Of a DNA stretch of 50,692 nt, positions 14,510 through 23,365 are shown one piece after another. The notes beneath the pieces were generated by a model. That model was not told where the DNA came from. It did not search any database and saw only the letters and a program-made list of their open reading frames with translations. A program made the translations under genes and the position numbers. Origin of the DNA: Gammaproteobacteria bacterium (GTDB lineage Bacteria > Pseudomonadota > Gammaproteobacteria > Poriferisulfidales > Poriferisulfidaceae); contig JAPPLD010000011.1 in the NCBI GenBank assembly GCA_028819565.1, forward strand, positions 1 to 50,692. Direction: 5' to 3'. Numbering within the stretch: position 1 is the stretch's first letter; every line of letters starts with the position of its first letter.

Positions 14510-14971
14510 ATGACCGAATCGGTATGGGGCATACACATGAAAGAGATGTGCAAGGAGCCCGTGGTCGATGGATTCATCGGAATTGGCTGGAAAACAATGG
14601 GTGATCTTTCCAACTTGCCGAACAATCGTAAAGAAATCAGAAAACTCATCCAAATAGCATACCCACGATATTCATCCCATATGGCAGGGTCCGACGCTGG
14701 AGTCCTTCATCGTTTCCTCCATCAAGTTTCCGTAGGCGACATTGTTGTCTATCCCGATGCGTCAAAACCGAACCGTATGGTGCACATTGGACGGGTGATA
14801 GGTGATTATCAATATTTCCCTGATGGGGATCCCTATCCGAGCCGTCGAAAAGTTGACTGGATCGCGCATATTCCTCGCGACCATTTTTCTGAATCGGCCC
14901 GATTTGCGATAAGTGCCAGAAAGACTTTCTTCGAAATCAAGGATGGTGCTGAATTCTGGCCACCCAGATAA
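14510..14971 (+). CDS. standalone PUA/EVE-like domain as in Mrr-type restriction proteins
   Basis: This 153-residue protein matches the N-terminal domain of certain Mrr-like restriction endonucleases: VWGIHMKEM, GFIGIGWKTMGDL, AYPRYSSHMAGSDAGVLHRFLHQ, VGDIVVYP and VHIGRVIGDYQY. Such domains resemble EVE/PUA folds and are thought to read modified bases. The usual nuclease domain that follows is missing: the gene stops right after FFEIKDGAEFWPPR. It may be a truncated restriction gene or a genuine single-domain protein. It is divergent from higBA and precedes the dsr promoter region. The family assignment is from memory of sequence patterns. Confidence 0.6.
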   Translation: MTESVWGIHMKEMCKEPVVDGFIGIGWKTMGDLSNLPNNRKEIRKLIQIAYPRYSSHMAGSDAGVLHRFLHQVSVGDIVVYPDASKPNRMVHIGRVIGDYQYFPDGDPYPSRRKVDWIAHIPRDHFSESARFAISARKTFFEIKDGAEFWPPR

Positions 14972-15028
14972 AGCAAAGGGTCTCAAGAAGTTTTTCCCGA
15001 GACCCTGCGGCCCGCCAGCGAAATGACG

Positions 15029-15092
15029 GGGGTAGTAGGCGAGGAGTGTAGCAGAAACCGGCAACGTCCGACTACCCCTTAGGGGATATAAT
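15029..15092 (+). promoter_or_regulatory. candidate dsr operon promoter with inverted repeats
   Basis: A perfect TATAAT (15087-15092) lies 97 bp before dsrA. There is no matching -35 hexamer, suggesting activator control. Just upstream, CCCC-TTA-GGGG (15075-15085) is a perfect short dyad, and its left arm is part of ACTACCCC (15071-15078), the exact inverse of GGGGTAGT at 15029-15036. The two 8-bp arms are 42 bp centre to centre, four helical turns. A regulator dimer or loop could act here; none is identified. Confidence 0.45.
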
Positions 15093-15189
15093 GATTAGTT
15101 CCCGGCTTACCCCATAGTGAAATTTATATCTACTTCAAAATCATTTATCCTACGCACTGGCCACGTGTTTGACAGGAGGACCGTGAACC

Positions 15190-16452
15190 ATGACAGACGA
15201 ACAGCATAAAACGCCGATGCTGGACGATCTGGAGCAAGGGCCCTGGCCCAGCTTCATCTCCGGCATCAAGCGGCTCCGCGACCAACATCCCGATAAACGG
15301 GTCAATGGCGTCGCAAACGACCTTCTCGGTCAATTAGAACATTCCTACGAAACCCGCAAGGGCTACTGGAAAGGAGGCACGGTCAGCGTCTACGGATACG
15401 GAAGCGGCATCATCCCGCGTTTCTCCGAAGTCGGCGCCGCCTTCCCCGCCTCCAAAGAATTCCACACCCTCCGCGTACAGCCGCCCGCCGGCAACTACTA
15501 CACCACCGACATTCTCCGCCAACTCGGCTCCAGCTGGGAACGCTGGGGTTCCGGCTTGGTGACCTTCCACGGTCAGACCGGGAACATCATGTTCATCGGC
15601 GCCAGCACGGAGAACACCCAGCACTTCTTCGACGAGATCAACGACTACGGGTTTGATCTTGGCGGAGCCGGCCCCTGCGTACGAACCGGCATGTCCTGTG
15701 TCGGCGCGGCCCGCTGCGAGCAGTCCAACACCGACGAGATGCGTGTCCACCGGACCCTGCTCAACAACTTCACCGACGACGTGCATCGCCCGGCCCTGCC
15801 GTACAAGTTCAAGTTCAAGGTATCCGGTTGCGGCAACGACTGCATGAATTCGATCGAACGTTCCGATTTCTCCATCATCGGAACCTGGCGCGACGACATG
15901 AAGGTCGACCAGAAAGCCATCGCTGGCTACCTCGAGACCAAGGGTCGCCAGTATCTGATCGACAACGTGGTTGCACGCTGTCCGACCAACGCCCTGTCTC
16001 TGTCGGACGACGACGAATTGCTGGTCGACAATCGCAACTGCGTGCGCTGCATGCATTGCCTGAATGTGCTGCCCAAGGCCCTGTCTCCAGGTGACGACAA
16101 GGGCGTGTCGATCCTGATCGGCGGCAAGCGTACGCTGAAGATCGGCGACCTGATGGGCACCATGATCGTGCCGTTCATGAAGCTCGAGTCCGAAGAGGAC
16201 TACGAGCGCCTAGTCGAACTTGCCGAGGAAACCATCGACTTCTGGGCCGAGAACGGGCTGGAGCATGAGCGCTGCGGCGAGATGATCGAGCGCATCGGCC
16301 TGGTCAACTTCCTGGAAGGCATCGGCGTGGAGGTAGATCCCAACATGATCAACGAACCGCGTACGAGTTCCTACGTCCGCATGGACGACTGGGAGGAAGA
16401 GGCCGAGAAGTGGTTCCACCGCAAGGCGGAAGAATCCCAGGCTGCGGCCTGA
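15190..16452 (+). CDS. dsrA: reverse-type dissimilatory sulfite reductase, alpha subunit
   Basis: This 420-residue subunit of the cytoplasmic alpha2-beta2 siroheme enzyme here works in the oxidative direction, oxidising DsrC-bound sulfur to sulfite-level products. Siroheme-[4Fe-4S] cysteines: C170 and C176 (CVGAARC) and C214 and C218 (CGNDC). An inserted ferredoxin domain at about 260-300 contains RCPTNAL and NCVRCMHC. An AGGAGG ribosome site lies 10 nt before the ATG. It is the first gene of the dsr operon. The oxidative role is inferred from the accompanying dsrEFH and dsrL and the sox genes, and is not visible in DsrA alone. Confidence 0.97.
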   Translation: MTDEQHKTPMLDDLEQGPWPSFISGIKRLRDQHPDKRVNGVANDLLGQLEHSYETRKGYWKGGTVSVYGYGSGIIPRFSEVGAAFPASKEFHTLRVQPPAGNYYTTDILRQLGSSWERWGSGLVTFHGQTGNIMFIGASTENTQHFFDEINDYGFDLGGAGPCVRTGMSCVGAARCEQSNTDEMRVHRTLLNNFTDDVHRPALPYKFKFKVSGCGNDCMNSIERSDFSIIGTWRDDMKVDQKAIAGYLETKGRQYLIDNVVARCPTNALSLSDDDELLVDNRNCVRCMHCLNVLPKALSPGDDKGVSILIGGKRTLKIGDLMGTMIVPFMKLESEEDYERLVELAEETIDFWAENGLEHERCGEMIERIGLVNFLEGIGVEVDPNMINEPRTSSYVRMDDWEEEAEKWFHRKAEESQAAA

Positions 16453-16470
16453 GCGCGGAGGGATTGATCC

Positions 16471-17544
16471 ATGGCCACTGAACATCGCTCACCGGTCGAA
16501 TCCGGTTGCCCGGACGGCTTCCAGTACCTGCACCCGCTGATGCGCAAGCATTACGGGAATTGGGCCTATCACGAAGATCCCCGTCCTGGCGTCCTGCGCC
16601 ATGTCGCGCACAACGGAGAGTCTATCTGGACCGTGCGCGCCGGCACGCAGCGCATCTTGGACGTGTTCACCCTTCGCAAGTTGTGCGACATCGGGGACGA
16701 GTTCGGCGACGGCTACGTCCGCTTCACCATCCGCAGCAACATCGAGTACATGGTGGCAGACCAAGAGAAGGTCGAACCGCTGATTGATGCACTGGAAGAC
16801 TCCGGTTTCATCGTCGGCGGCACCAAGAACTCGGTGGCAATGATCTCGCACACCCAGGGCTGGCTGCACTGCGACATCCCCGGCACCGACGCTTCCGGCG
16901 TGGTCAAGGCGATGATGGACGAACTGATCGACGAGTTCCGCGGCTGGAACATGCCCAACCGGGTGCACATGACCACGTCCTGCTGCCAGATCAACTGCGG
17001 CGGCCAGGGCGACATCGCGATCAATGTCCAGCACACCAAGCCGCCCAAGATCAACCACGACCTGGTCTCCAACGTCTGCGAGCGCCCGTCCGTGGTGGCA
17101 CGCTGCCCGGTAGCGGCCATCCGCCCGGCCCTGGTCAACAACAAGCCCTCGCTTGAAGTCGACGAGAAGAAGTGCATCTGTTGCGGCGCCTGCTACCCGC
17201 CCTGCCCGCCCATGCAGATTAACGACCCGGAGCACACCAAGCTCGCCATCTGGGTCGGCGGCAATCACTCCAACGCCCGCGGCAAGCCGACCTTCCAGAA
17301 ACTGGTTGCGGCCGGCATCCCGAACAATCCGCCGCGCTGGCCGGAGGCCACCGCCGTGGTCAAGCGCATCCTGCGCGCCTATCGCGACGATGCCCGGGAC
17401 TGGGAGCGCATGAACGACTGGATCGAGCGAATCGGCTGGCCTCAGTTCTTCGAACGCACCGGCCTGCCGTTCACCAAGTTCCATATCAACAACTGGCGCG
17501 GTTCCCGGGCCAGCTTGAACGCCTCGGCGCACATCCGCTTCTGA
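16471..17544 (+). CDS. dsrB: reverse-type dissimilatory sulfite reductase, beta subunit
   Basis: This 357-residue partner of DsrA has siroheme-cluster cysteines in TSCCQINCGG (C171, C172, C176). The ferredoxin domain starts with RCPVAAI and has CICCGACYPPCPPM from C235. In DsrAB only the siroheme bound between the subunits is catalytic. The gene follows dsrA after 18 bp. It is intact and of family length. Confidence 0.97.
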   Translation: MATEHRSPVESGCPDGFQYLHPLMRKHYGNWAYHEDPRPGVLRHVAHNGESIWTVRAGTQRILDVFTLRKLCDIGDEFGDGYVRFTIRSNIEYMVADQEKVEPLIDALEDSGFIVGGTKNSVAMISHTQGWLHCDIPGTDASGVVKAMMDELIDEFRGWNMPNRVHMTTSCCQINCGGQGDIAINVQHTKPPKINHDLVSNVCERPSVVARCPVAAIRPALVNNKPSLEVDEKKCICCGACYPPCPPMQINDPEHTKLAIWVGGNHSNARGKPTFQKLVAAGIPNNPPRWPEATAVVKRILRAYRDDARDWERMNDWIERIGWPQFFERTGLPFTKFHINNWRGSRASLNASAHIRF

Positions 17545-17569
17545 GCCTTGATCTCTGGGAAGTGCCGCT

Positions 17570-17962
17570 GTGAAATTCGGAATCCTGGTCAACGAGGGTC
17601 CTTACCAGCACCAAGCCTCTGATAGTGCCTATCAATTCGCCCAGGCGGCGCTGAACGCCGGGCACGAGGTGTTTCGCGTGTTCTTCTACCACGACGGGGT
17701 CAACAACGGCACCCGATTGACCGTGCCGCCCCAAGACGACCGCAACGTCGTGGACCGCTGGTCGGAATTGGCCGAGAAACACGAATTGGACCTGGTCCTC
17801 TGCGTGGCCGCCGCGCAACGCCGCGGCCTGCTGGATGCCGACGAGGCCCAACGCCACGGCAAGGATGCCGACAACATCGCCCCGGGCTTCCGCATCTCGG
17901 GACTGGGGCAGCTGATTGAAGCCGCCATCCAGTCGGACCGGCTGGTGACTTTCGGAGACTGA
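17570..17962 (+). CDS. dsrE: DsrE, sulfur-transfer subunit of DsrEFH
   Basis: This 130-residue protein is one of three subunits of a cytoplasmic hexamer related to TusBCD that relays persulfide sulfur to DsrC. The active cysteine is C78 in LVLCVAAAQRRG, at the same number as in Allochromatium vinosum DsrE. The conserved start KFGILVNEGPY and the HDGVNNGT loop are present. DsrEFH marks sulfur oxidisers and is absent from sulfate reducers. Confidence 0.96.
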   Translation: MKFGILVNEGPYQHQASDSAYQFAQAALNAGHEVFRVFFYHDGVNNGTRLTVPPQDDRNVVDRWSELAEKHELDLVLCVAAAQRRGLLDADEAQRHGKDADNIAPGFRISGLGQLIEAAIQSDRLVTFGD

Positions 17963-17964
17963 GA

Positions 17965-18381
17965 ATGAGCGAAGAAGGCATCGTCAAGAAACTCATGTAC
18001 GTCAACCGCAAGGCGCCGTACGGCACCATCTATGCGCTGGAATCGCTGGAAGTCGTCCTGATCGGCGCAGCATTCGACCAGCAGGTCAGCCTGGCTTTCG
18101 TCGACGACGGCGTGTACCAGTTGACCCGGAGCCAAAATACCGACGGCATCGGCATGAAGAACTTCTCGCCGACCTACGCCGCGCTCGGCGACTACGACGT
18201 CCGCCACATCTACGTGGAACGCGAGTCGCTGGAGGCGCGCGGGCTGACCGTCGAGGACCTGATGCCGCTCACCTACGAAGACGAAGACGACGACTGGGCG
18301 GAAAAGGAATCGCTGCGCGTCGTCGACAGCAGCGAACTGGCCACGCTGATGGGCGAACAAGACGTGGTGCTGAGTTTCTGA
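17965..18381 (+). CDS. dsrF: DsrF, subunit of DsrEFH
   Basis: This 138-residue DsrE-fold protein has the DsrF segments KLMYVNRKAPYGTIYALESLEV, given as MYVNRKAPYG and YALESLEVVLIGAAF, then VSLAFVDDGVYQL and FSPTYAALGDYDV. It forms the DsrE2F2H2 hexamer with DsrE and DsrH. It contains no cysteine, in keeping with a structural rather than sulfur-binding role. It is separated from dsrE by 2 bp and from dsrH by 2 bp. Confidence 0.96.
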   Translation: MSEEGIVKKLMYVNRKAPYGTIYALESLEVVLIGAAFDQQVSLAFVDDGVYQLTRSQNTDGIGMKNFSPTYAALGDYDVRHIYVERESLEARGLTVEDLMPLTYEDEDDDWAEKESLRVVDSSELATLMGEQDVVLSF

Positions 18382-18383
18382 CC

Positions 18384-18692
18384 ATGAGCCTGCTGCACAC
18401 CGTCAACAAGTCTCCGTTCGAGCGCAACTCGCTGGAATCCTGCCTGCGGCTGGCTGAAGACGGCCACGCGGTACTGCTGATCGAGGATGCCGCAGTGGCG
18501 GCCCTGGACGGCACCGCACACACGGAAACGATCAAGAACGCAACCGGGCGCCTGTCCATGTACGTGCTGGGCCCCGACCTTGACGCGCGCGGTCTTTCGA
18601 GAGACCGCGTCATCGACGGCATTGAAATCGTCGATTACGACCGATTTGTGACGCTCACGTGCGAGCACGACAGCGTCCAATCCTGGTTATAA
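18384..18692 (+). CDS. dsrH: DsrH, subunit of DsrEFH
   Basis: This 102-residue protein starts with LHTVNKSPFERNSLESCLRL; C20 is the conserved cysteine that binds sulfur in some DsrH proteins. The middle segment AVLLIEDAAVAAL and the C-terminal VDYDRFVTLTCEH are typical of DsrH/TusB. Third gene of the sulfur-relay set; its product docks with DsrE and DsrF and interacts with DsrC. Confidence 0.95.
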   Translation: MSLLHTVNKSPFERNSLESCLRLAEDGHAVLLIEDAAVAALDGTAHTETIKNATGRLSMYVLGPDLDARGLSRDRVIDGIEIVDYDRFVTLTCEHDSVQSWL

Positions 18693-18725
18693 CTAAAACA
18701 GTCTCAACGAGACGGGAGTCACATC

Positions 18726-19058
18726 ATGCCCCTTGAAGTGAACGGCAAAAGTTACGAAACTGACGAAGAAGGCTATCTGGCCAACATCAATGAATGGGAG
18801 CCCGGACTGGCGGATGCCATGGCCGAGGCGGATGGCACCAGCCTGGGTGACAACCATTGGGAAGTCATCAACTTTCTTCGCGAATACTACGAGGAATACC
18901 AGATCGCTCCGGCGGTCCGAGTCCTGACCAAGGCGATCGGCAAGAAGCTGGGCAAGGACAAGGGCAACAGCAAGTACCTGTACGAGCTTTTCCCTTACGG
19001 CCCGGCCAAGCAAGCCTGTAAATACGCAGGTCTGCCGAAACCGACCGGTTGCGTCTGA
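18726..19058 (+). CDS. dsrC: DsrC, sulfur-carrier protein with both redox cysteines
   Basis: This 110-residue protein is the substrate carrier of the pathway. Its flexible C-terminal arm carries C98 and C109 (KQACKYAGLP and TGCV) with ten residues between, the pair that forms persulfide, trisulfide and disulfide states. DsrEFH loads it, DsrAB oxidises the bound sulfur, and DsrMKJOP acts on the disulfide form. A GACGGGAG-type ribosome site lies 10 nt before the ATG. A paralogue without these cysteines is encoded at 13304-13642. Confidence 0.97.
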   Translation: MPLEVNGKSYETDEEGYLANINEWEPGLADAMAEADGTSLGDNHWEVINFLREYYEEYQIAPAVRVLTKAIGKKLGKDKGNSKYLYELFPYGPAKQACKYAGLPKPTGCV

Positions 19059-19100
19059 CCGGCGCGCGGCCGCCCGCCGGCGGCTCCGACGCACGTTGAC

Positions 19101-19838
19101 ATGGATGCAGCAAGCCTGGCTCTGACCTTCCTCTATTACGGCGCCACCTTGGTGCTGGTGCTGGGCCTCGCCCTGCGCATCCGCCGGTACGCGACGGTTC
19201 CGGCCCCGCTCAAGATCCCGACCACACCGGCTCCGACCAGTCGCACTGGCGTCGTCCTGCGCATGATCCGGGAACTGACCTTATTCGAGAGCCTGTTCAA
19301 GTCGAACAAGTGGATCTGGCTGTTCGGCTGGATGTTCCACTTCGGCCTGCTGCTGGTTCTGCTTCGCCACCTGCGCTACTTCACCGATCCCGTCTGGGGT
19401 TGGGTCGCGTTCCTGCAACCGTACGGAAAGTATGCCTCCCTGATGATGGTGATCGGGCTGTTGGGGCTCTGGTTCCGGCGCTTGGCAGTCGACCGGGTGC
19501 GTTACATCTCCGCGCTGTCCGACCACCTGATGCTGGCCCTGCTGATTGCCATCGGCGCCACCGGCATCGCCATGACCTTCGCTGTCGGCACGGACGTGGT
19601 GGCCGTCAAGGCGTTCTTCCTCGGGCTGATGTGGTTCGACTGGCAGACGCTGCCGTCCGACCCACTTCTCTACTCGCACCTGATACTCGTCGCCCTGCTG
19701 ATGCTGGTCTTCCCGTTCAGCAAGTTGCTGCACGCCCCCGGCGTGTTCTTCAGCCCAACCCGCAACCAGGCCGACAACCCCAGAGAACATCGCCACGTCT
19801 CCGCTTGGGCGCTGAAACTCGAGAAAGGAAATGGCTGA
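19101..19838 (+). CDS. dsrM: DsrM, membrane cytochrome b of the DsrMKJOP complex
   Basis: This 245-residue NarI-like membrane protein has about five transmembrane helices (starting LALTFLYYGATLVLVLGL, cut here to ALTFLYYGATLVLVL), with histidines in MFHFGLLLVLLRHLRY and LYSHLILVALLMLVFPFSKLLH that would ligate two b hemes and contact quinone. It passes electrons between quinone and the DsrK catalytic subunit. Its stop overlaps the dsrK start by 8 bp. Confidence 0.95.
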   Translation: MDAASLALTFLYYGATLVLVLGLALRIRRYATVPAPLKIPTTPAPTSRTGVVLRMIRELTLFESLFKSNKWIWLFGWMFHFGLLLVLLRHLRYFTDPVWGWVAFLQPYGKYASLMMVIGLLGLWFRRLAVDRVRYISALSDHLMLALLIAIGATGIAMTFAVGTDVVAVKAFFLGLMWFDWQTLPSDPLLYSHLILVALLMLVFPFSKLLHAPGVFFSPTRNQADNPREHRHVSAWALKLEKGNG

Positions 19839-21363
19839 ACAACCCGCCTTCGACGTCCCAGAACTCAAGCCGTACCCGGTCATCCCGAAGCTGGTCGAAG
19901 ATACGATGGCGCACAGCCAGCCGTTCGTCGCCAAATCAGACTTCCAGGAGCCGCTCGGTTTCCCGGGTGAACTAGTCGACGACTGGCAGGACGTCGCGGT
20001 CAAGAAGATGGGCGAGTTGACGGATCGCTACCGCTCGCTGCAGGTGTTTCTCGATTCCTGCGTCAAGTGCGGCGCCTGCACCGACAAGTGCCACTACTAT
20101 CTCGGCACCACCGACCCGAAGAACATGCCGGTCGCCCGTCAGGACCTGTTCCGCAAGGTGTACCGGCGCTACTACACGTTCGCCGGCAAGTATATGCCGT
20201 GGCTGGTCGGCGCCGAGGACCTGACCGAAGAAGTGCTCGACGACTGGTACAAGTATTTCCACCAGTGCTCACAGTGCCGCCGCTGCTCGGTGTACTGCCC
20301 CTACGGCATCGACACCGCGGAGATCTCGATGGCGGCGCGCGAGGTCATGGACTCGATCGGCAAGGGCCAGAAGTACTGCAACGAGATCATCGGCAAGGTG
20401 CACACCATCGGCAACAACCTGGGCCTGCCGGAACCGGCCCTGCTGGACACCCTGGAAGGCCTGGAGGAAGAAGTCGAGGAAGACACCGGCGTTGCGGTCA
20501 AGTTCCCGCTGGACCAGAAAGGGGCCGACATCCTGCTGGTGACCCCTTCGGCCGACTTTTTTGCCGAACCCCATGTCGACGGCCTGATCGGGTACGCCAA
20601 GGTCCTGCACGAGGCCGGCTTGTCCTGGACCCTGAGCTCGCACGCTTCGGAAGCGGCCAACTTCGGCATGTTCATCGGCAGCTACGAAAACATGCGCAAG
20701 GTCGCCCTGCGCATCCGGGAGGCGGCGCTGGACCTCGGCGTGAAGCGCATCGTGTTCGGCGAATGCGGCCACGCCTGGCGGGTCGCGTACAGCTTCCTCA
20801 ACACGCTGGCCGGTCCCTTCGACTTCCTGGACCCCCAGTACCCGGTTCCCCAGCACATCTGCGAAGTCACCCACGGCCTGATCCAGGACGGACGGCTCCG
20901 CCTGGACAAGTCGCAGAACGACGACATGGTGCTGACCTACCACGATTCCTGCAACGTGGCCCGCGCCTCGCGCATGGGAGACGTCCCGGGCGGACAGTTC
21001 GAGATTCCGCGCGCCATCATCCGCGCCAGTTGCAACCATTTCTACGACATGCCGGCCGACACCGTCCGCGAAGCGACATACTGTTGCGGTGGCGGCGGCG
21101 GGCTTCTGACCGACGACCTGATCGAGCTGCGCGTCAAGGGCGCCCTGCCTCGCATGGAAGCTCTCCAGCAAGTCGTCGAGGACCACGGCGTCACCCATAT
21201 GGCCGCCATCTGCGCCATCTGCAAGAGCCAGTTCGCCAAGGTCCTGACCTATTACGGATTCCAGATGGATCAGATCGTCAGCGTTCACCAGTTGGTGAGC
21301 AATGCCATCATCCTGACCGGAAGCGAACAAGAGAAAGAGGCCGAACTGAGCGAGGCCGCTTGA
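19831..21363 (+). CDS. dsrK: DsrK, heterodisulfide-reductase-like catalytic subunit
   Basis: This 510-residue HdrD-like protein sits on the cytoplasmic side of DsrMKJOP and is thought to handle the DsrC trisulfide or disulfide. Two [4Fe-4S] motifs, CVKCGACTDKC and CSQCRRCSVYC, are followed by CCG-type cysteine-rich segments (YHDSCN and YCCGGGGG, then AICAICKSQF) that bind a noncubane cluster at the active site. It overlaps dsrM. All expected cysteines are present. Confidence 0.96.
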   Translation: MAEQPAFDVPELKPYPVIPKLVEDTMAHSQPFVAKSDFQEPLGFPGELVDDWQDVAVKKMGELTDRYRSLQVFLDSCVKCGACTDKCHYYLGTTDPKNMPVARQDLFRKVYRRYYTFAGKYMPWLVGAEDLTEEVLDDWYKYFHQCSQCRRCSVYCPYGIDTAEISMAAREVMDSIGKGQKYCNEIIGKVHTIGNNLGLPEPALLDTLEGLEEEVEEDTGVAVKFPLDQKGADILLVTPSADFFAEPHVDGLIGYAKVLHEAGLSWTLSSHASEAANFGMFIGSYENMRKVALRIREAALDLGVKRIVFGECGHAWRVAYSFLNTLAGPFDFLDPQYPVPQHICEVTHGLIQDGRLRLDKSQNDDMVLTYHDSCNVARASRMGDVPGGQFEIPRAIIRASCNHFYDMPADTVREATYCCGGGGGLLTDDLIELRVKGALPRMEALQQVVEDHGVTHMAAICAICKSQFAKVLTYYGFQMDQIVSVHQLVSNAIILTGSEQEKEAELSEAA

Positions 21364-21385
21364 AGACCACTCCCAGGAGAACCCT

Positions 21386-23344
21386 ATGAGCAGTTCAAAC
21401 GAGTCCCTAATGGAACAGAAACTTACCTTCCGTCGTTTCGAAGACGACGACTACCAGTGGTCCAGGCCGGGAGACTCGATCTTCGAGGCGGATCATTCGC
21501 ACAAGTGCCCCACTTACGTGCACCGCACGCCGCCGTGCCAGGGCAGTTGCCCGTCCGGCGAGGACATCCGCGGCTGGCTGGACATCGTGCGCGGCATCGA
21601 GACCCCGCCGGAAGGCATGAGCATGCAGGAATACGCCTTCCGCCGCTCGACCGACGCCAATCCGTTCCCATCCATGATGGGCCGGGTCTGCCCGGCCCCG
21701 TGCCAGGACGGCTGCAACCGCAACCATGTCGAGGATTTCGTCGGCATTAATTCAGTCGAACAATACATCGGCGACTCGGCCTACGACGAGGGCTTCAAGT
21801 TCGAGTGCCCCGAACAGACCAGCGGCAAGAGGGTCGCCATCATCGGCGGCGGTCCGGCGGGTCTGGCAGGCGCCTATCAGTTGCGCCGCCGCGGCCATGC
21901 CAGCACCGTCTTCGAGAGCCAGGAGGAACTCGGCGGTATGATGCGCTACGGCATCCCCGGCTACCGCACGCCCCGCTCTTACCTGGACCGCGAGATCGAG
22001 CGCATCCTGGAGATGGGCGACATCGAAGTGCGCAACAACACCAAGGTCGGAACCGACGTCACCATCGAGGAGTTGGAGAAGGAATTCGACGCCATCCTCT
22101 GGGCGGTCGGCTGCCAGACCGGACGCAAGCTGCCAGTCCCCAACAGCGATGCTCCGAACTGTATCTCCGGCGTTGCCTTCCTCGAAGCCTTCAACAAAGG
22201 CCACCTGCAGGTAACCGCCAACCGCGTCATCTGCGTTGGCGGTGGCGACACCTCCATCGACGTGGTTTCCGTGGCACGGCGCCTCGGCAATATTCCGAGC
22301 ATGGACGAAAAACTGCGCCCCGAACATGTCGTGGGCGGTTACGTGGCACACGATGCCGCAATGGCCGCAGCCCGCGAAGGAGCCAATGTGACGCTGACCT
22401 CCCTGTTTCCCAAGGAGGAGATGACCGCAGCCGAGCACGAGGTACACGATGCCCTGCGCGAGGGTGTCGACATTCGCGACGGCGTCATGCCGGTCGAGGT
22501 GCTGCTGGACGACACCGGCCGCGCCCGTGCCCTGAAAATGGCGGAATGCACCATAGAAGAAGGCCGTCCGAGCCCCGTGGAAGGCACGGAATTCGAAATC
22601 GAGGCCGACCTGATCGTATCTGCGATCGGCCAGGGCGGCGACCTCAGCGGCGGCTTGGCAGATCTCGACAACGGCCGCGGTTTGATCGACGCCAGCAAGT
22701 TCTTCGAGGTCGAAGGCCGGCCCGGGCACTTCGTGGCAGGTGACATCATCCGCCCGCACTTGCTGACGACTGCCATCGGGCAGGCGTCCATCGCCGCCGA
22801 GGGCATCGACCAGTACCTGAAAGAGGCCGAACTGCGCAAGCGCCCGAAGGTGGACGTGCATCACTTCGACCTGCTGGCAAAACTGAGCGAGGCGGGGCTG
22901 GACCCCACGCCTTACGAGGTTGGCGAGACCCGGGGCACCTGTGACAGCGATTTTTCGGTTCACAACTACGAGGACCGCTCCAGCCAGGAAATCATCACCC
23001 ACGAAAAACTGTTCCTCGCCCACTTCCCTTATCAGGCCCGCACCCTTCGGGGCGAATCCGGGCCCGACAGCGAGGCCGTACTGGGTCACTTCGAGGAGCG
23101 CGTAATCGGCCTGAACGAAGAGGAGGCGGTCGCCGAGGCCGGACGCTGCATGAGCTGCGGCATGTGCTTCGAATGCGACAACTGCGTCGTGTTCTGCCCG
23201 CAGGATGCCGTGTTCCGGGTCAAGAAAGACGAACATACGACCGGACGCTACGTTGACACCGATTACGACCGTTGCATCGGTTGCCATATCTGTGCCGACG
23301 TCTGCCCGACCGGCTATATCGACATGGCTCTGGGAGAGCATTGA
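21386..23344 (+). CDS. dsrL: DsrL, NAD(P)H:acceptor oxidoreductase partner of DsrAB
   Basis: This 652-residue iron-sulfur flavoprotein is related to the glutamate synthase small subunit. An N-terminal cluster domain (CPTYVHRTPPCQGSCPSG and CPAPCQDGCNR) is followed by an FAD fold (AIIGGGPAGLAGAYQL), an NAD(P) fold with CVGGGDTSIDVVSVARR, the FAD-side motif HFVAGDIIRPHLLTTAIGQ, and a C-terminal ferredoxin domain (CMSCGMCFECDNC and CIGCHICADVCPTG). In sulfur oxidisers DsrL takes electrons from DsrAB to NAD(P). The ferredoxin tail is present, as in oxidative DsrL. AGGAG stands 6 nt before the start. Confidence 0.96.
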   Translation: MSSSNESLMEQKLTFRRFEDDDYQWSRPGDSIFEADHSHKCPTYVHRTPPCQGSCPSGEDIRGWLDIVRGIETPPEGMSMQEYAFRRSTDANPFPSMMGRVCPAPCQDGCNRNHVEDFVGINSVEQYIGDSAYDEGFKFECPEQTSGKRVAIIGGGPAGLAGAYQLRRRGHASTVFESQEELGGMMRYGIPGYRTPRSYLDREIERILEMGDIEVRNNTKVGTDVTIEELEKEFDAILWAVGCQTGRKLPVPNSDAPNCISGVAFLEAFNKGHLQVTANRVICVGGGDTSIDVVSVARRLGNIPSMDEKLRPEHVVGGYVAHDAAMAAAREGANVTLTSLFPKEEMTAAEHEVHDALREGVDIRDGVMPVEVLLDDTGRARALKMAECTIEEGRPSPVEGTEFEIEADLIVSAIGQGGDLSGGLADLDNGRGLIDASKFFEVEGRPGHFVAGDIIRPHLLTTAIGQASIAAEGIDQYLKEAELRKRPKVDVHHFDLLAKLSEAGLDPTPYEVGETRGTCDSDFSVHNYEDRSSQEIITHEKLFLAHFPYQARTLRGESGPDSEAVLGHFEERVIGLNEEEAVAEAGRCMSCGMCFECDNCVVFCPQDAVFRVKKDEHTTGRYVDTDYDRCIGCHICADVCPTGYIDMALGEH

Positions 23345-23365
23345 TTCTGGGGTGATCTGCACGCC

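Noticed and set aside
14977-15006. Terminator before dsrA
   Set aside because: AGGGTCTC and GAGACCCT pair around a 14-nt loop, but no T-run follows on either strand.
21752-23362. Long open frame on the minus strand opposite dsrL (and similar ones opposite dsrK, ppk and dsrB)
   Set aside because: All are antisense shadows in GC-rich genes; the plus-strand products have clear families with cofactor motifs.
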